Source of the DNA: Novosphingobium aquimarinum | Lineage (GTDB): Bacteria; Pseudomonadota; Alphaproteobacteria; Sphingomonadales; Sphingomonadaceae | DNA: 64,000 nucleotides | NCBI RefSeq assembly: GCF_009746585.1 | Contig: NZ_WRPO01000011.1 | Location: 61,680 to 125,679, forward strand | Reading direction: 5' to 3' | Shown: piece by piece, positions 23,384-32,788 of the stretch | How positions within the stretch are numbered: position 1 is the first letter of the stretch | Layout: each line of letters opens with the position of its first letter | Notes under the pieces: generated by a model | Databases searched by the model: none | What the model saw: the letters and a program-made list of their open reading frames with translations, nothing else | What the model was told of the DNA's origin: nothing | Program-made: the position numbers and the translations under genes

Positions 23384-24412
23384 CTAGGTCGCCTTCGGGG
23401 CGGCGTTGCGTAAGCTGCTGCCGGCGGCGCGCATCCGAGCGGTGTGCTCGACGGAGGGATCGCGTCGATCCTCGTGTCTGATCGCCTCGCCGCCAACCGT
23501 GCGAATGGCGTCGAGACTGGCATCGGCGTAAGCGCCTTTGGCGTAACGATGGGTGCCGACGAAGTGGACGAAAGCCGCTTCCGGGCCGATCGGCTCGCCC
23601 CAGTAATTGAGGTAGCGCCGCGAGGGCAGCAGCAGCGGATCGGGCTCGTTGGCGATGTGGAAGTTCGAGGCGATCTGCTCGGTGCCCCAGATCGGCTTGC
23701 TCTCCGCGCCGATGAGATCGACCAGCAGCGCCAGGAACTGGGAAGCCCGTTCGCGCCCGGCGCCGCCCGCGGCGAACCCCGTAAACCCGGCGCAGCCGCG
23801 CACATAGCGCCAGCCCGGCGCGCCATCGGCCTGGCCCAGCCGCGATTCGAAGCGTGCCTGAACATGTCCGCCCTCGGGACCGCCCGGATAAAGCGTGCGC
23901 GCAATTTCGTGAAGCGGCAGCGCGCCGATCTCGCCGTCCGTGCCGCCCAGCAGTGTGAAACTGCGATTGGCGGTGATGGCATCGGTAAGTTCGGGCACGG
24001 GGCCGAGCGTAACCGTGTCGCTGTCGAGCTGGATCCAGTATTCGTCGGCACGACGATCGAGGATGGTCAGGAAGCGCTCCCAGCATCCACCATGGGGAAA
24101 TTCGCCGGTGTCGACCGTGGCGATCGGGATCACTTCGGGGCGCCCGCAGTGCAGGTCGAGCAGCGCCTTGTCGTGCGCCGTCAGCGAGCCATCGTCGAGA
24201 ATCACGATGCGTCCGCGATCAAGCTGATGCCACAGCGATTTCACCGCGACCAGATAGGGCAGCAGGACGCGCGTTCCGATCATCGAGAACAGCACCACGC
24301 CATCGTCGGCTGCGCGGACAGGCGGCGTATCGAGCACCGCGCGAATGCTGCGGTCGTGCCGCTTGGCGGCAACCTTGGTGCGCCACGAGTAGGGGAGAAT
24401 ACGATTCAACAC
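23384..24412 (-). CDS. Putative glycosyltransferase-like protein (GT-A fold)
   Basis: The 342-residue protein has a pattern of a nucleotide-sugar transferase: an N-terminal strand-helix ([23 protein letters not shown]), [15 protein letters not shown], and a DxD-like metal motif at Asp130-Ser-Asp132 ([13 protein letters not shown]). The later segment [14 protein letters not shown] and [13 protein letters not shown] resembles the end of such domains. No signal peptide or membrane helix is visible, so it is probably cytoplasmic. Donor and acceptor are unknown. It precedes glsA by 130 nt, without functional link. Confidence 0.6.
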   Translation of the reverse strand: MLNRILPYSWRTKVAAKRHDRSIRAVLDTPPVRAADDGVVLFSMIGTRVLLPYLVAVKSLWHQLDRGRIVILDDGSLTAHDKALLDLHCGRPEVIPIATVDTGEFPHGGCWERFLTILDRRADEYWIQLDSDTVTLGPVPELTDAITANRSFTLLGGTDGEIGALPLHEIARTLYPGGPEGGHVQARFESRLGQADGAPGWRYVRGCAGFTGFAAGGAGRERASQFLALLVDLIGAESKPIWGTEQIASNFHIANEPDPLLLPSRRYLNYWGEPIGPEAAFVHFVGTHRYAKGAYADASLDAIRTVGGEAIRHEDRRDPSVEHTARMRAAGSSLRNAAPKAT

Positions 24413-24571
24413 GCCCCGATCCCTAACAGGGCTCGGATAAGGTGCAGTTAACGCAGGTTCAGCCAGTCAACTCGACGGACGACATAGCTGCGCCGACCGG
24501 TGACATGGCCAAACGACGCAAATGGAACCATATGCAGGTCATAGCTTACACGCACACGAAAGATTATTCCG

Positions 24572-24730
24572 ATGTTCCCTTCGATTTCCAAAGTGACCAG
24601 CGCTGCGATTGCGTCGGTCCTCGCCATGTCCGCGTTCGTCGCGACGACGAGCCTTCCCACTTCCTCGACCGAAACCCCGTCGGCCGAGGTTGCAGCCGCG
24701 TCGTTCGCGACGCCTGCCAAGGCCGGCTGA
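24572..24730 (+). CDS. Small exported hypothetical protein
   Basis: A 52-residue frame, MFPSISKVTSAAIASVLAMS and on, has a signal-peptide-like hydrophobic stretch followed by a Ser/Thr/Ala-rich tail ending ATPAKAG. I do not recognise a family. Support comes from a downstream hairpin with a T tract on the same strand and from the clear codon bias. It stands alone, divergent from the glycosyltransferase-like gene. Confidence 0.45.
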   Translation: MFPSISKVTSAAIASVLAMSAFVATTSLPTSSTETPSAEVAAASFATPAKAG

Positions 24731-24758
24731 CCCACCCCCACCCAGCACGGCCTCCCCG

Positions 24759-24820
24759 ACCGGCCCGCCTGCCGCCAGCGCCCTCCCCCGAGCGCCCGGC
24801 ACGCGGGCCGGTTTCGTTTT
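24759..24820 (+). terminator. Terminator after the small exported protein
   Basis: A 10-bp stem (ACCGGCCCGC with GCGGGCCGGT) encloses a 34-nt loop and is followed by TTCGTTTTTC. It lies 28 nt after the small frame. Confidence 0.65.
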
Positions 24821-24889
24821 TCTGGGGGGTGGTGGAATGCTACGGGCAAGATGGTGAGGGCGACAGGTTTCCTGCCCCTCCCGCTCAGC

Positions 24890-25423
24890 CTACCCGCCGC
24901 CCAGCATCATCCGGTCGCCGTCGATGCGCACGCCGGGAAGCTGGGACAGGAACGACTGGCCGAGCAGCGACACGTCGAGCCCCTCGGGTACGATCGCGGC
25001 GCGTATATTGCGCGCCTCTAGGCCGCCAAGCTCGATCCGATCGAGCATAACCGGAACGCCCTGGACCGGCCCGCTGGCCCCGCGCCCGATCTCGCGCAAG
25101 TCGGCATCGCTCCAGGTGAGGCCGATCGCCTCGGCATCCTCGCCGGTCAGCGCGACCACGCTCGCGCCCGTATCGACAAGCATGCGCAAATCGCGCGAAT
25201 CGATCTGGACATTGGCGTAGAAGTGGCCGTCGCCGCTTCGCGGCAGCACCGTTTCGCCGGAAAGCCATGCCTCGCGCGCCGATTCGCGGTCCTGCGGCGG
25301 CGTGACGAGCGCGATGCGGTCGCTTTGCGCGGTGTCGTCCTGCTCCAGGCGCGAGAGATCGGGCATCATCCATCCGACCAGGGCCGCGCTGACAAGGAGG
25401 GCGAGGATCGGCAGCTTGCGCAT
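24890..25423 (-). CDS. Membrane-anchored retropepsin-like aspartic protease (clan AA)
   Basis: The 177-residue protein has an N-terminal membrane anchor (MRKLPILALLVSAALVGWMM) and a retropepsin-like domain with the active-site triad Asp84-Thr-Gly (MLVDTGASVVALT). The second half has the flap-like RIELGGLEARNIRAAIV and LLGQSFLSQLPGVRI typical of the clan AA family often labelled TIGR02281. Such proteases act as homodimers in the periplasm; the substrate is unknown. The start at 25423 opens the anchor. It follows a membrane protein gene by 25 nt, and both lie downstream of ispG. Confidence 0.88.
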   Translation of the reverse strand: MRKLPILALLVSAALVGWMMPDLSRLEQDDTAQSDRIALVTPPQDRESAREAWLSGETVLPRSGDGHFYANVQIDSRDLRMLVDTGASVVALTGEDAEAIGLTWSDADLREIGRGASGPVQGVPVMLDRIELGGLEARNIRAAIVPEGLDVSLLGQSFLSQLPGVRIDGDRMMLGGG

Positions 25424-25448
25424 GCCGGTTTGTGTAAGCGCAGTCGGC

Positions 25449-26183
25449 TTAAGTCCGCGTAAAGCGCGCGGGCGCCTCGCCACTGCCGACATAGCCGTGG
25501 TGCGACGCCGTGCCCAGGAAAGCGGCGATGAAGCCGACCACCAGCGAATCCCAGCCGAGCAGCAGCCACAGCACCACGGGATGCGAGCCGATCGCCAGCA
25601 GGTGATCCCACAAGTGCAGCACCTGCAGCGGGACGAAGCCGATCGCCATCAGCAGAAGGATGCGCAAGCCTTTGCCCCAACCGCTGCGATAGACACCCAC
25701 CACAGTCGCCGAATCGTCGCCGAGGATGCCGGCCATCATCAGCACCAGCAGCGGCAGCGTCACCACATAGACCAGCACCGTGAGCGGGGCGACCAGGGCG
25801 GGCGGCATCGCGACGCCCGGCAGCAGGGGAACCGAAAGCAAGGTCGTCAGCACGAAGCCGACGAGGAACGGCCGCCAGGCGATCGAGGCGAGACTCCACC
25901 AGGGCTTGCCGTCACGGTGGTTGACCCAGACGCGCGAGGCGAGGAACGCCGCGAGCGTCATCATCGCGACCTTGATATAGCCGATCTCGAGCCGCATCGG
26001 ATCAAGCGAAAGGCGGTTGAACGCTTGCGCGTCGGCAAACATCCCGAGCCGCACTTCGACGACATGCTGCGCGAACTCGGCAGCGACCACGACCAGCCAG
26101 ATCGCCGGCGCCAGCGAAAACAGCCGCAGCGAATCGCTCAGGGTTCCGGTCAGCAGCCGGCCGAACGCTTTCAGTCGCGTCAT
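25449..26183 (-). CDS. Multi-pass membrane protein of unknown function
   Basis: The 244-residue protein is predicted to have about five or six transmembrane helices, with a long first amphipathic stretch ([21 protein letters not shown]). I recognise no named family or catalytic motif. Its ATG at 26183 overlaps the stop codon of ispG by 4 nt, which indicates translational coupling. The aspartic protease gene follows after 25 nt, so ispG, this gene and the protease may form one unit. Confidence 0.75.
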   Translation of the reverse strand: MTRLKAFGRLLTGTLSDSLRLFSLAPAIWLVVVAAEFAQHVVEVRLGMFADAQAFNRLSLDPMRLEIGYIKVAMMTLAAFLASRVWVNHRDGKPWWSLASIAWRPFLVGFVLTTLLSVPLLPGVAMPPALVAPLTVLVYVVTLPLLVLMMAGILGDDSATVVGVYRSGWGKGLRILLLMAIGFVPLQVLHLWDHLLAIGSHPVVLWLLLGWDSLVVGFIAAFLGTASHHGYVGSGEAPARFTRT

Positions 26184-27349
26184 TCGGCGGGTTCGGCTGC
26201 CACCTCGTCCACTTGTGCAGTCGAGGCCTTGCCCGCGTCGGTCATGTCCGCCTCGGCCTCGATCGCGGCCGCCTTCGCTTCGACCAGGCTGACGATGTGT
26301 TCGAGCATGTCGGCACTTTGCACGTGGTGATCTGTCACGCCCGAGAGGTAGACCATGTGCTTGCCGTTGCCGCCGCCGGTCACGCCGATGTCGGTCTCGC
26401 GCGCTTCGCCAGGCCCGTTCACGACACAGCCGAGGACCGAGAGCGAAAGCGGCGTCTTGATGTGCTGCAGCCGTTCCTCGAGCGCGGCGACGGTGCGGAT
26501 GACGTCGAACCCCTGCCGCGCGCACGAGGGGCACGACACCACGCGCACGCCGCGCGTCCTGAGGCCGAGCGACTTCAGGATTTCGAACCCGACGCGCACT
26601 TCCTGTTCGGGTTCGGCCGAAAGCGAGACGCGGATGGTATCGCCGATCCCTGCCCACAGCATGTTGCCGATGCCGAGCGCGGACTTCACCGTGCCGCCGA
26701 TCAGCCCGCCTGCTTCGGTGATGCCCAAGTGCAGCGGACAATCGACCGCGTCGGCCAGACCCTGATAAGCCGCGACCGCGAGGAACACGTCGGAGGCCTT
26801 CACCGCCACTTTGTATTCGTGGAAGTCGTGATCCTGCAGCAGCTTGATGTGATCGAGCGCCGATTCGACCAGCGCCTCGGGGCAAGGCTCACCGTACTTT
26901 TCGAGCAAGTCCTTCTCGAGGCTGCCGGCGTTGACGCCGATGCGGATCGCGCAGCCGTTGCCCTTGGCCGCGCGCACCACTTCGGCGACTCGCTCGTCCG
27001 AGCCGATGTTGCCGGGGTTGATGCGCAGGCACGCCGCGCCGGCGTCCGCCGCCTCGAGCGCGCGCTTGTAGTGGAAATGGATGTCCGCGATCAGCGGCAC
27101 CCGCGCGGCGCGCGCGATCTCGCGGAACGCCGTGGTGCTCTCGACATCGGGGCACGACACGCGAATCAGATCAGCGCCGGCGTCCTCGCAGCGGCGGATC
27201 TGGTCGATCGTCGCGCCCGCGTCGGAGGTGGGCGTATTGGTCATGGTCTGGACCGTGATCGGGGCATCGCCGCCGACGGGAACGTTGCCGACCATGATCT
27301 GGCGGCTCTTGCGGCGCTCGATATCGCGCCAGGGACGTATGGAAGACAT
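26180..27349 (-). CDS. ispG: (E)-4-hydroxy-3-methylbut-2-enyl-diphosphate synthase
   Basis: IspG reduces methylerythritol cyclodiphosphate to HMBPP in the non-mevalonate isoprenoid pathway, using a [4Fe-4S] cluster. The 389-residue protein starts [21 protein letters not shown]; an earlier in-frame Met has no support. Cluster ligands are Cys273 and Cys276 ([12 protein letters not shown]), Cys308 ([11 protein letters not shown]) and Glu315. The TIM-barrel part ([20 protein letters not shown]) is intact. It ends 1 nt inside the start of the downstream membrane protein gene. Confidence 0.97.
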   Translation of the reverse strand: MSSIRPWRDIERRKSRQIMVGNVPVGGDAPITVQTMTNTPTSDAGATIDQIRRCEDAGADLIRVSCPDVESTTAFREIARAARVPLIADIHFHYKRALEAADAGAACLRINPGNIGSDERVAEVVRAAKGNGCAIRIGVNAGSLEKDLLEKYGEPCPEALVESALDHIKLLQDHDFHEYKVAVKASDVFLAVAAYQGLADAVDCPLHLGITEAGGLIGGTVKSALGIGNMLWAGIGDTIRVSLSAEPEQEVRVGFEILKSLGLRTRGVRVVSCPSCARQGFDVIRTVAALEERLQHIKTPLSLSVLGCVVNGPGEARETDIGVTGGGNGKHMVYLSGVTDHHVQSADMLEHIVSLVEAKAAAIEAEADMTDAGKASTAQVDEVAAEPAE

Positions 27350-27559
27350 GTTGGCGCTTATACGCGCTTGGTGTGGCACATGAAAGGCATCTGCCGCACC
27401 GCGCCGTCGGACGGCGACCTGAGGGCGAAATTACGGGCGGCAACCGGGGCGGCTGGGGCCGGATCGACAAAGAGACGACACGACTAGACCGGCGCATTTG
27501 CCCGAAGCCGCGCGGTCGCGCATGCCAATGTCGTGCCTATGCAAGAGGACCTGACCGCC

Positions 27560-28648
27560 ATGTATGCCCATCGCTTCGCCGCGTGGTTCGCCCCGCTGCT
27601 CGCCGGCGCGCTCGTACCGGCATCCGCGTCCGTCGCCGCCGAGCCGTCTCCTTGCGCCGCACCCGCGGCGCAGAGCGGCGAGGCCGCGGCCTGCGATCTC
27701 GCGGGCCGGCTCGAGCGGCAGTACACCTTCCCCGAGATCGGGGCGCGCTATGCCGCCGCCTTGCGCCAGGGTGTCGCCACCGGTCGTTATGCCGGGACCG
27801 ACAAGCAGGCGGTTGCCGAAGCGATGACCGCGGATCTCCAGGCGGTCGCCCCCGACGGGCATCTCAGGGTGCGCCTGCGCGAAGACGCGAAGGCCACCGA
27901 TACCGCCGCCGCGCCGAAGGAGCCCTTCCCCATCCTGGAGGAGGCGGACTGGATCGCGCCCGGCATCGCCTACATGCGGATCAACGAGTTTCCCTACAAC
28001 GAGGACATAACCCGAAGCGTCGCGGCCTTCATGGCGGACCATGCCGATGCCAGAGCGCTGATCTTCGACTTGCGCACGCACCACGGCGGCGGCGTCGAGC
28101 AGATGGACGTGATCCTCCCCTGGCTCTTCGCCGAGCCGACTCACCTCGTCACCATGGAAACCAGCTGGGACGTCGAGCGCGAACTCGGCTCGCCGGTCGA
28201 TGGCGTGCCTTCGATGCGCCTGCTCGACGACAAGACGATGGCGCGACGCGAGCATTGGGTCACGCCCAACGCCGACACTCGGCTACGCGATGCCAAAGTC
28301 TACCTGCTCACCGGCCCGCGCACGGCATCCGCCGCCGAGCATTTCGCGCTGGCGATGAAGCGGACGGGCCGCGCGACGCTGGTCGGCGGCGCGACTCGCG
28401 GGGCCAATCACTTCGGCGGCCAGGCGGACTTGCCGGGCGGCTACTATGCCTTCGTACCGGTCGGTCGGACTTTCGATCCCGATACGGGCGAAGACTGGGA
28501 GAGCGACGGCGTCGCGCCCGATATCGCGGTCGACCCGGCGCTGGCGCTCGAACGGGCGCTGACGGACTTCGGGATCGCGCCCGACAAGGCCCATGCCCTG
28601 TCCGAAGCGCACAAGCCCACTCTGCCGTTGGAGCGGTCCCAGCCCTGA
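27560..28648 (+). CDS. Secreted S41 family peptidase
   Basis: S41 peptidases are serine endoproteases related to C-terminal processing protease and IRBP. A signal peptide (MYAHRFAAWFAPLLAGALVP, cleavage near AEPS) leads to a 362-residue protein. The catalytic serine is probably Ser257 in TGPRTASAAEHFALAM, the IRBP-type motif. No PDZ domain is evident. The start at 27560 is preceded by AAGAGGA at 10 nt; earlier GTG and ATG codons lack this. It may be co-transcribed with the CorA-like gene 99 nt downstream. The substrate is unknown. Confidence 0.88.
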   Translation: MYAHRFAAWFAPLLAGALVPASASVAAEPSPCAAPAAQSGEAAACDLAGRLERQYTFPEIGARYAAALRQGVATGRYAGTDKQAVAEAMTADLQAVAPDGHLRVRLREDAKATDTAAAPKEPFPILEEADWIAPGIAYMRINEFPYNEDITRSVAAFMADHADARALIFDLRTHHGGGVEQMDVILPWLFAEPTHLVTMETSWDVERELGSPVDGVPSMRLLDDKTMARREHWVTPNADTRLRDAKVYLLTGPRTASAAEHFALAMKRTGRATLVGGATRGANHFGGQADLPGGYYAFVPVGRTFDPDTGEDWESDGVAPDIAVDPALALERALTDFGIAPDKAHALSEAHKPTLPLERSQP

Positions 28649-28747
28649 TGCACGCGCAGATGCCGCGCGGAACCGAACGGCAGCGGAACACGAAATAAGC
28701 TGATCGCGCCCTTGTTTCGCAGCCATATTGCGGCAAATGCTGCCGCG

Positions 28748-29758
28748 ATGCTCGACCGAAAGACTACCGACGACTGCGATTCCGGTCCGCCGATGCTGTT
28801 CGGTCGAGTGCTCGACGGGCATGGCGGCGGCAGGACCGTAAGCTGGGACGAGGCGCGAGAGTGGCGGCCGGGGAAACCGGGCGAAGTGTTATGGGTGCAC
28901 TTGTGCCGCAATCGTCCCGGCGTGCAGGAATGGCTCGAACACGAACTCAAGGTGCCCGAGCCCACCGCCGAACTGCTGGTCAGCGACGACACCCGCCCCC
29001 GCGCCTTTCGCGAGGGCAACGCGATCGTCGCGACGCTGCGGGGCATCAACTTCAATCCCGGCGCCGAACCCGAAGACATGGTCTCGATGCAGCTGTGGTG
29101 CGACGGGCGCCGGCTCGTGACCTTGCGGCGCAATCCCTTGCAGACCCCGCGCGAAATTCTTGCCACGATCGACGCGGGGGACGGGCCGACCGATGCCGGG
29201 GCGACGATCACGCAGCTGATCGAGGCGATGGTCGCGCGCATGAACCGCTCGATCGTCGACATGAACGACCACATCGACCAGCTCGAAGAGCTCGATGTCG
29301 AGAAGGAGGATACCGACATGCTGCTCGACCGCATCTCGATCATCCGCCGCAACTGCCTTGCGCTCAAACGCCACATGTCGCCGCAGCACGAGGCGCTGGA
29401 AAAGATTTCGCGCGACGCGCCCGACTGGTTCGAGGATCACGATCGCCGCGAGACCGCCGAGACGATCGAACGCTTGCGCCGCTATCTCGACGATCTCGAC
29501 ATTTCCAAGGAAAGCGCGGTCGTGCTGCAGGACGATCTGCGCGCCCGCACGCTCGCCAGCAGCGAGCGGACGCAGTACTTGCTGACGATCGTCGCGGCGA
29601 TCTTCCTGCCGCTCGGCTTCGTGACCGGGCTGCTGGGGATCAACGTCGGCGGCATCCCCGGCGTGAACGACAGCCACGCCTTCTGGATCGTGGTCGCGAT
29701 GTGTTCGGCGATCCTGTTCGTCCAGCTTCTGCTGTTCAAGAAATGGGACTGGTTCTGA
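28748..29758 (+). CDS. zntB: CorA/ZntB family metal ion transporter
   Basis: These proteins form pentameric channels for divalent cations. The 336-residue protein has the large acidic cytoplasmic domain and long coiled stalk helix (residues about 140-270), then two C-terminal transmembrane helices. The selectivity motif is Gly297-Ile-Asn (GLLGINVGG), and the chain ends KKWDWF. GIN with this ending is typical of the ZntB branch, which imports or exports zinc. The ATG at 28748 was preferred to an upstream TTG. The symbol is given with moderate certainty. Confidence 0.85.
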   Translation: MLDRKTTDDCDSGPPMLFGRVLDGHGGGRTVSWDEAREWRPGKPGEVLWVHLCRNRPGVQEWLEHELKVPEPTAELLVSDDTRPRAFREGNAIVATLRGINFNPGAEPEDMVSMQLWCDGRRLVTLRRNPLQTPREILATIDAGDGPTDAGATITQLIEAMVARMNRSIVDMNDHIDQLEELDVEKEDTDMLLDRISIIRRNCLALKRHMSPQHEALEKISRDAPDWFEDHDRRETAETIERLRRYLDDLDISKESAVVLQDDLRARTLASSERTQYLLTIVAAIFLPLGFVTGLLGINVGGIPGVNDSHAFWIVVAMCSAILFVQLLLFKKWDWF

Positions 29759-29762
29759 TCGG

Positions 29763-30278
29763 CTAGAGCATGCGCGCGAACAGGAATTCCTCGTCGCGCT
29801 GAGTGCCGACCCAGAATTCGGTGTCGGCGACTTTGGCAAAGCCGTGCCGAGCGTAGAAGCGCTGGGCGCGGTGGTTGCCGCTCCAGACCGAAAGCTGGAT
29901 CTCGTCGGCGCCACAATGCCGTGCCTCGGCCTCGGCCCAGGCCATCAGTGCCGCGCCGATGCCGCCACTGGTCCGATCGGGCGCGGTGTAAAGCTGCTTG
30001 AGCTCGATGACGCGCGATCCGCGCGCCTCCTCGGGCCAGCCGCAAGCGAGACGCAGCTTGCAGTACCCTGCCAGCGCCCCGTCGTCGTCCTCGGCTAGCT
30101 GCACCCGGATCGCCGGATCGGCGAGTTCCCCAGCCACACGCGGCGGATCGTAGACTTGCGCGAGAAACGCATCGAGGTCCGATGCTGCGTAGAGATGCGC
30201 GAAGGCCGCGCAGAATGCCTCGCGTCCCAGGTGTGCGAGTGCGGGGGCGTCGTCAGGTCCGGCAGCGCGCAGTTTCAT
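29763..30278 (-). CDS. GNAT family N-acetyltransferase
   Basis: The 171-residue protein is a single GNAT domain: N-terminal MKLRAAGPDDAPALAHLGREAF, the central strand with AIELKQLYTAPDRTSGGIGAALM (acetyl-CoA loop GGIGAA) and the C-terminal NHRAQRFYARHGFAKV. This matches the RimI-like branch acting on small molecules or protein N-termini. The substrate cannot be told. It is convergent with the ZntB-like gene (4 nt between stops). Confidence 0.85.
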   Translation of the reverse strand: MKLRAAGPDDAPALAHLGREAFCAAFAHLYAASDLDAFLAQVYDPPRVAGELADPAIRVQLAEDDDGALAGYCKLRLACGWPEEARGSRVIELKQLYTAPDRTSGGIGAALMAWAEAEARHCGADEIQLSVWSGNHRAQRFYARHGFAKVADTEFWVGTQRDEEFLFARML

Positions 30279-30354
30279 GGCATGCCCGATCGTTCGAGGG
30301 CGAGGCGATTGCAAGTGCCGATTGCGGCTTTCCGGCCCGGACGTGGCGATCCGG

Positions 30355-30837
30355 TCAGAGTTGCCGGGTCATGCACATGCTGAAATCGTCGAGAACGTAG
30401 TCGGCGAAGGCTTCGCACGGCTCGAATCCATGGGCCCGGTAGAGCGACTGGGCCGGCAGGAACTCACTCGTACCCCCGGTTTCGAGACTGACGCGCCGAT
30501 ATCCGCGCGCCTTCGCTTCGGCGAGGAGATGGAGCAGGATCGCCCGGCCGACGCCGCGGCCGCGGTATTCGGGTGCGGCGCGCATCGACTTGAGTTCGCC
30601 GTGAGTCTCGTCGAGATGCTTGAGCGCACCGCAGCCGGCGAGACGCTCGCCATCCCAGGCGGCGTAGAACGTGACGTCGCTCGCCCGCAGCCGCTCGGCG
30701 GGCATCGCATGGACTTTGCAGGCCGGCGACCAGCGGTGCATTTCATCGAGGTGCAGCTGCAACAGGGCCAGGATCTCGGCCCCGGTCAGATCGTCGGAGA
30801 CGATCCGCAAGTCGACGATCTCGCTGGCCATGCTCAA
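30355..30837 (-). CDS. GNAT family N-acetyltransferase
   Basis: The 160-residue protein has the GNAT core: MRAAPEYRGRGVGRAILLHL with the acetyl-CoA loop RGRGVG, and the C-terminal SLYRAHGFEPCEAFADY. It resembles the PhnO/YitI-like branch with the N-terminal LHLDEMHRWSPACKVHAM. Its start overlaps the 3' end of the RDD-domain gene by 4 nt, so it is the last gene of the large minus-strand envelope operon, perhaps by chance. The substrate is unknown. Confidence 0.85.
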   Translation of the reverse strand: MSMASEIVDLRIVSDDLTGAEILALLQLHLDEMHRWSPACKVHAMPAERLRASDVTFYAAWDGERLAGCGALKHLDETHGELKSMRAAPEYRGRGVGRAILLHLLAEAKARGYRRVSLETGGTSEFLPAQSLYRAHGFEPCEAFADYVLDDFSMCMTRQL

Positions 30838-31763
30838 TGCTCCTGCGCGTATTTGTCGGCCTTGCGCCGCCCCATTCGCATGCCGCTTTCCAGCCGGGCG
30901 CGCAACTGCGCGTAATAGGCTTCGAGGAACGCCTGCTCGTCGCCGACGCCGCTCTCGCGCGGCCCCTCGCGCCCGATCTTGCGAACAATGGTTTCGTGGA
31001 CGGGAAGGATCGATTTGCGCGCACCGAGGCGCAGCACCCGCTCGAGCGTCTGCAGTTCGTATTCGCCGTAAACCGCCAGTTCCTCGTCACTAAAGCGGTA
31101 ACTTTGCGGCGCGACCTCGGCCGCCGTGGTCATCGCCGCATGCAGCTTCTGGCGCGGCCCCTCGACCACCCAGGTCCCCGCGATCATGTCGCCTGCGCGC
31201 AACCGGTCGCGATTGAACAATGGCAGCAGCGGGAAGACGAGAATCCAGGCGGTCGCCGCCAGCCAGGCGGCGCCGCTCTCCGCTCCCGCCGAGGCGAGGA
31301 ACACCAGAGGCAGGAACAGTTCGATGTCGCGCAGCAAGTTGCGCGCGATCACCATTTCGGCGGTGAGACGACCGCCGTCGCGCGCGGCGATGCGGATCCC
31401 GGCCAGCCGCTTGCCCGGTGTCGCGCCGCGCGGGCCGAGTTCGAAGAACAGGAAATAGGCGTTGCGAAACAGGAACATCAGGATGATCCACAAGACGACC
31501 AGCAGTTCCAGCATTTGCGCCGCGCCCGAACCATCCTCGACCGACCGCACCAGCGCGGCAGTCCCGCCCGCGATCGAGATCAGAGCGATCGTCGTCGCGG
31601 TCATCAGTACGCCGACCAGCAGCAGATCGAGGATCAGCGCGCCTGCCCGCGCGCCGCGCGAGGCAATCGTGAGCGGCAGGCTGACGCCTTCGGGCGTCAC
31701 CAGTTCGCGATTCCGCGAGGTGTCGCGGCGGTAGCGCTTCGGGGCTTTGGCCGCCCGCGCCAT
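30834..31763 (-). CDS. RDD family membrane protein
   Basis: The 309-residue protein has a basic N-terminus, an RDD domain with three to four membrane helices (about residues 35-200; signature FELGPRGATPGKRLAGIRI), and a cytoplasmic C-terminal tail of about 100 residues. RDD proteins are sometimes linked to ion transport, but their role here is unknown. The ATG at 31763 overlaps the stop codon of the SpoIIM-like gene by 1 nt. It belongs to the MoxR/DUF58 operon. Confidence 0.88.
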   Translation of the reverse strand: MARAAKAPKRYRRDTSRNRELVTPEGVSLPLTIASRGARAGALILDLLLVGVLMTATTIALISIAGGTAALVRSVEDGSGAAQMLELLVVLWIILMFLFRNAYFLFFELGPRGATPGKRLAGIRIAARDGGRLTAEMVIARNLLRDIELFLPLVFLASAGAESGAAWLAATAWILVFPLLPLFNRDRLRAGDMIAGTWVVEGPRQKLHAAMTTAAEVAPQSYRFSDEELAVYGEYELQTLERVLRLGARKSILPVHETIVRKIGREGPRESGVGDEQAFLEAYYAQLRARLESGMRMGRRKADKYAQEH

Positions 31764-32788
31764 CACCGGGCTCGCTTCCCGAAGCCGAACAGGTAGATGA
31801 TCCAGAACGCCAGCATCGATCCGCCGATCGCGAAGCGACCCGGCGTATGGCCGACGAGCTGGCGCGCATAGCCTTCGAGCAAGGCCGCCACGACCAGCAT
31901 CAGCACAACGCCCGTCATCACCAGCGCGGCGCAGCGCCCTGCCTCGGACGCGGCTTCGAGCACCGGGCGGTCGCCGGGAAAGGCCATCGCCCGCCCGATA
32001 TGCAGGCCGGCTCCGCCCGCCAGCAGGATCGCGAACAATTCGGTGGTGCCGTGCACCCCGATCCAGCCGACGAAATCGATGGTCAGACCGGCGCCGTGGT
32101 AAAGCCACAGCATCGCGCCGAGCACTGCCGTGTTCTTCACCAGCAGCAGCAGCGACGGCAGTCCGAAGGCGAAGCCCAGCGCGAAAGCCATGATCGAGAC
32201 TTGCGCGTTGTTGCTGAACAGGAAGGCCGCGAAGGCGCCGAGGCCTTTCTGCCCTTCGTTGCCGAACAGCGTGTTGCGCAGGACCTCCGCGCTTGCGCCC
32301 GGTACGCGGGCATCCGCGAATTGGCCCGGCACCAGCGCATAGTACCATTCGGTGTCACTCGCGGAGAGCAGCCAGCCGACCACCGTGCCGGCGATCATGA
32401 CGGCGAGCGCGATCAGCACGTCGAGCTTGATCGTCTGCACCGCGCGGCTCCAACCGCCGCCCAGGAAGCCGCGCAGCCAGGCGACGAGCGAGGTCCGCGG
32501 GCCATAGACCACGAACCAGGCGCGCTTCACCAGCGCTTCGAGATAGGCCAGCGTGGCGGCATCGAGCGACGTCTCGCGCGCGATCGAAAGGCTGGAGGCG
32601 ACCGTGCGATAGAGCCCCGGCAATGCCAGAAGATCCTCGTCGGAGACGCGGCGCAAGCGGCCCTTCTCCATGTTGACGACGATGTCCTCGAGCCGCTTCC
32701 AGTCCGCCTCGCGCTCCAGCCGGAAACGGTCGGAGCGCAGTGCGGCGGCGGCGATGGTCTGATGGTTGGCAGAGCCGGCTTCGCTCAT
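31763..32788 (-). CDS. SpoIIM-like (stage II sporulation protein M) membrane protein
   Basis: The 341-residue protein has a soluble N-terminal region of about 110 residues and then five to six helices. The signature of the SpoIIM family, NNAQVSIMAFALGFAFGLPS with GVHGTTELFAILLAGGAGLHIG, is present. In non-sporulating bacteria it is regularly found beside MoxR, DUF58 and RDD genes. The organism gives no sign of sporulation, so the name reflects only the domain. It overlaps the end of the DUF58 gene by 4 nt. Confidence 0.9.
   Translation of the reverse strand: MSEAGSANHQTIAAAALRSDRFRLEREADWKRLEDIVVNMEKGRLRRVSDEDLLALPGLYRTVASSLSIARETSLDAATLAYLEALVKRAWFVVYGPRTSLVAWLRGFLGGGWSRAVQTIKLDVLIALAVMIAGTVVGWLLSASDTEWYYALVPGQFADARVPGASAEVLRNTLFGNEGQKGLGAFAAFLFSNNAQVSIMAFALGFAFGLPSLLLLVKNTAVLGAMLWLYHGAGLTIDFVGWIGVHGTTELFAILLAGGAGLHIGRAMAFPGDRPVLEAASEAGRCAALVMTGVVLMLVVAALLEGYARQLVGHTPGRFAIGGSMLAFWIIYLFGFGKRAR

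Noticed and set aside
22294..24051. 585-codon frame covering glsA and the glycosyltransferase-like gene
   Set aside because: Only its C-terminal 319 codons are glutaminase; the remainder runs out of frame through another gene.
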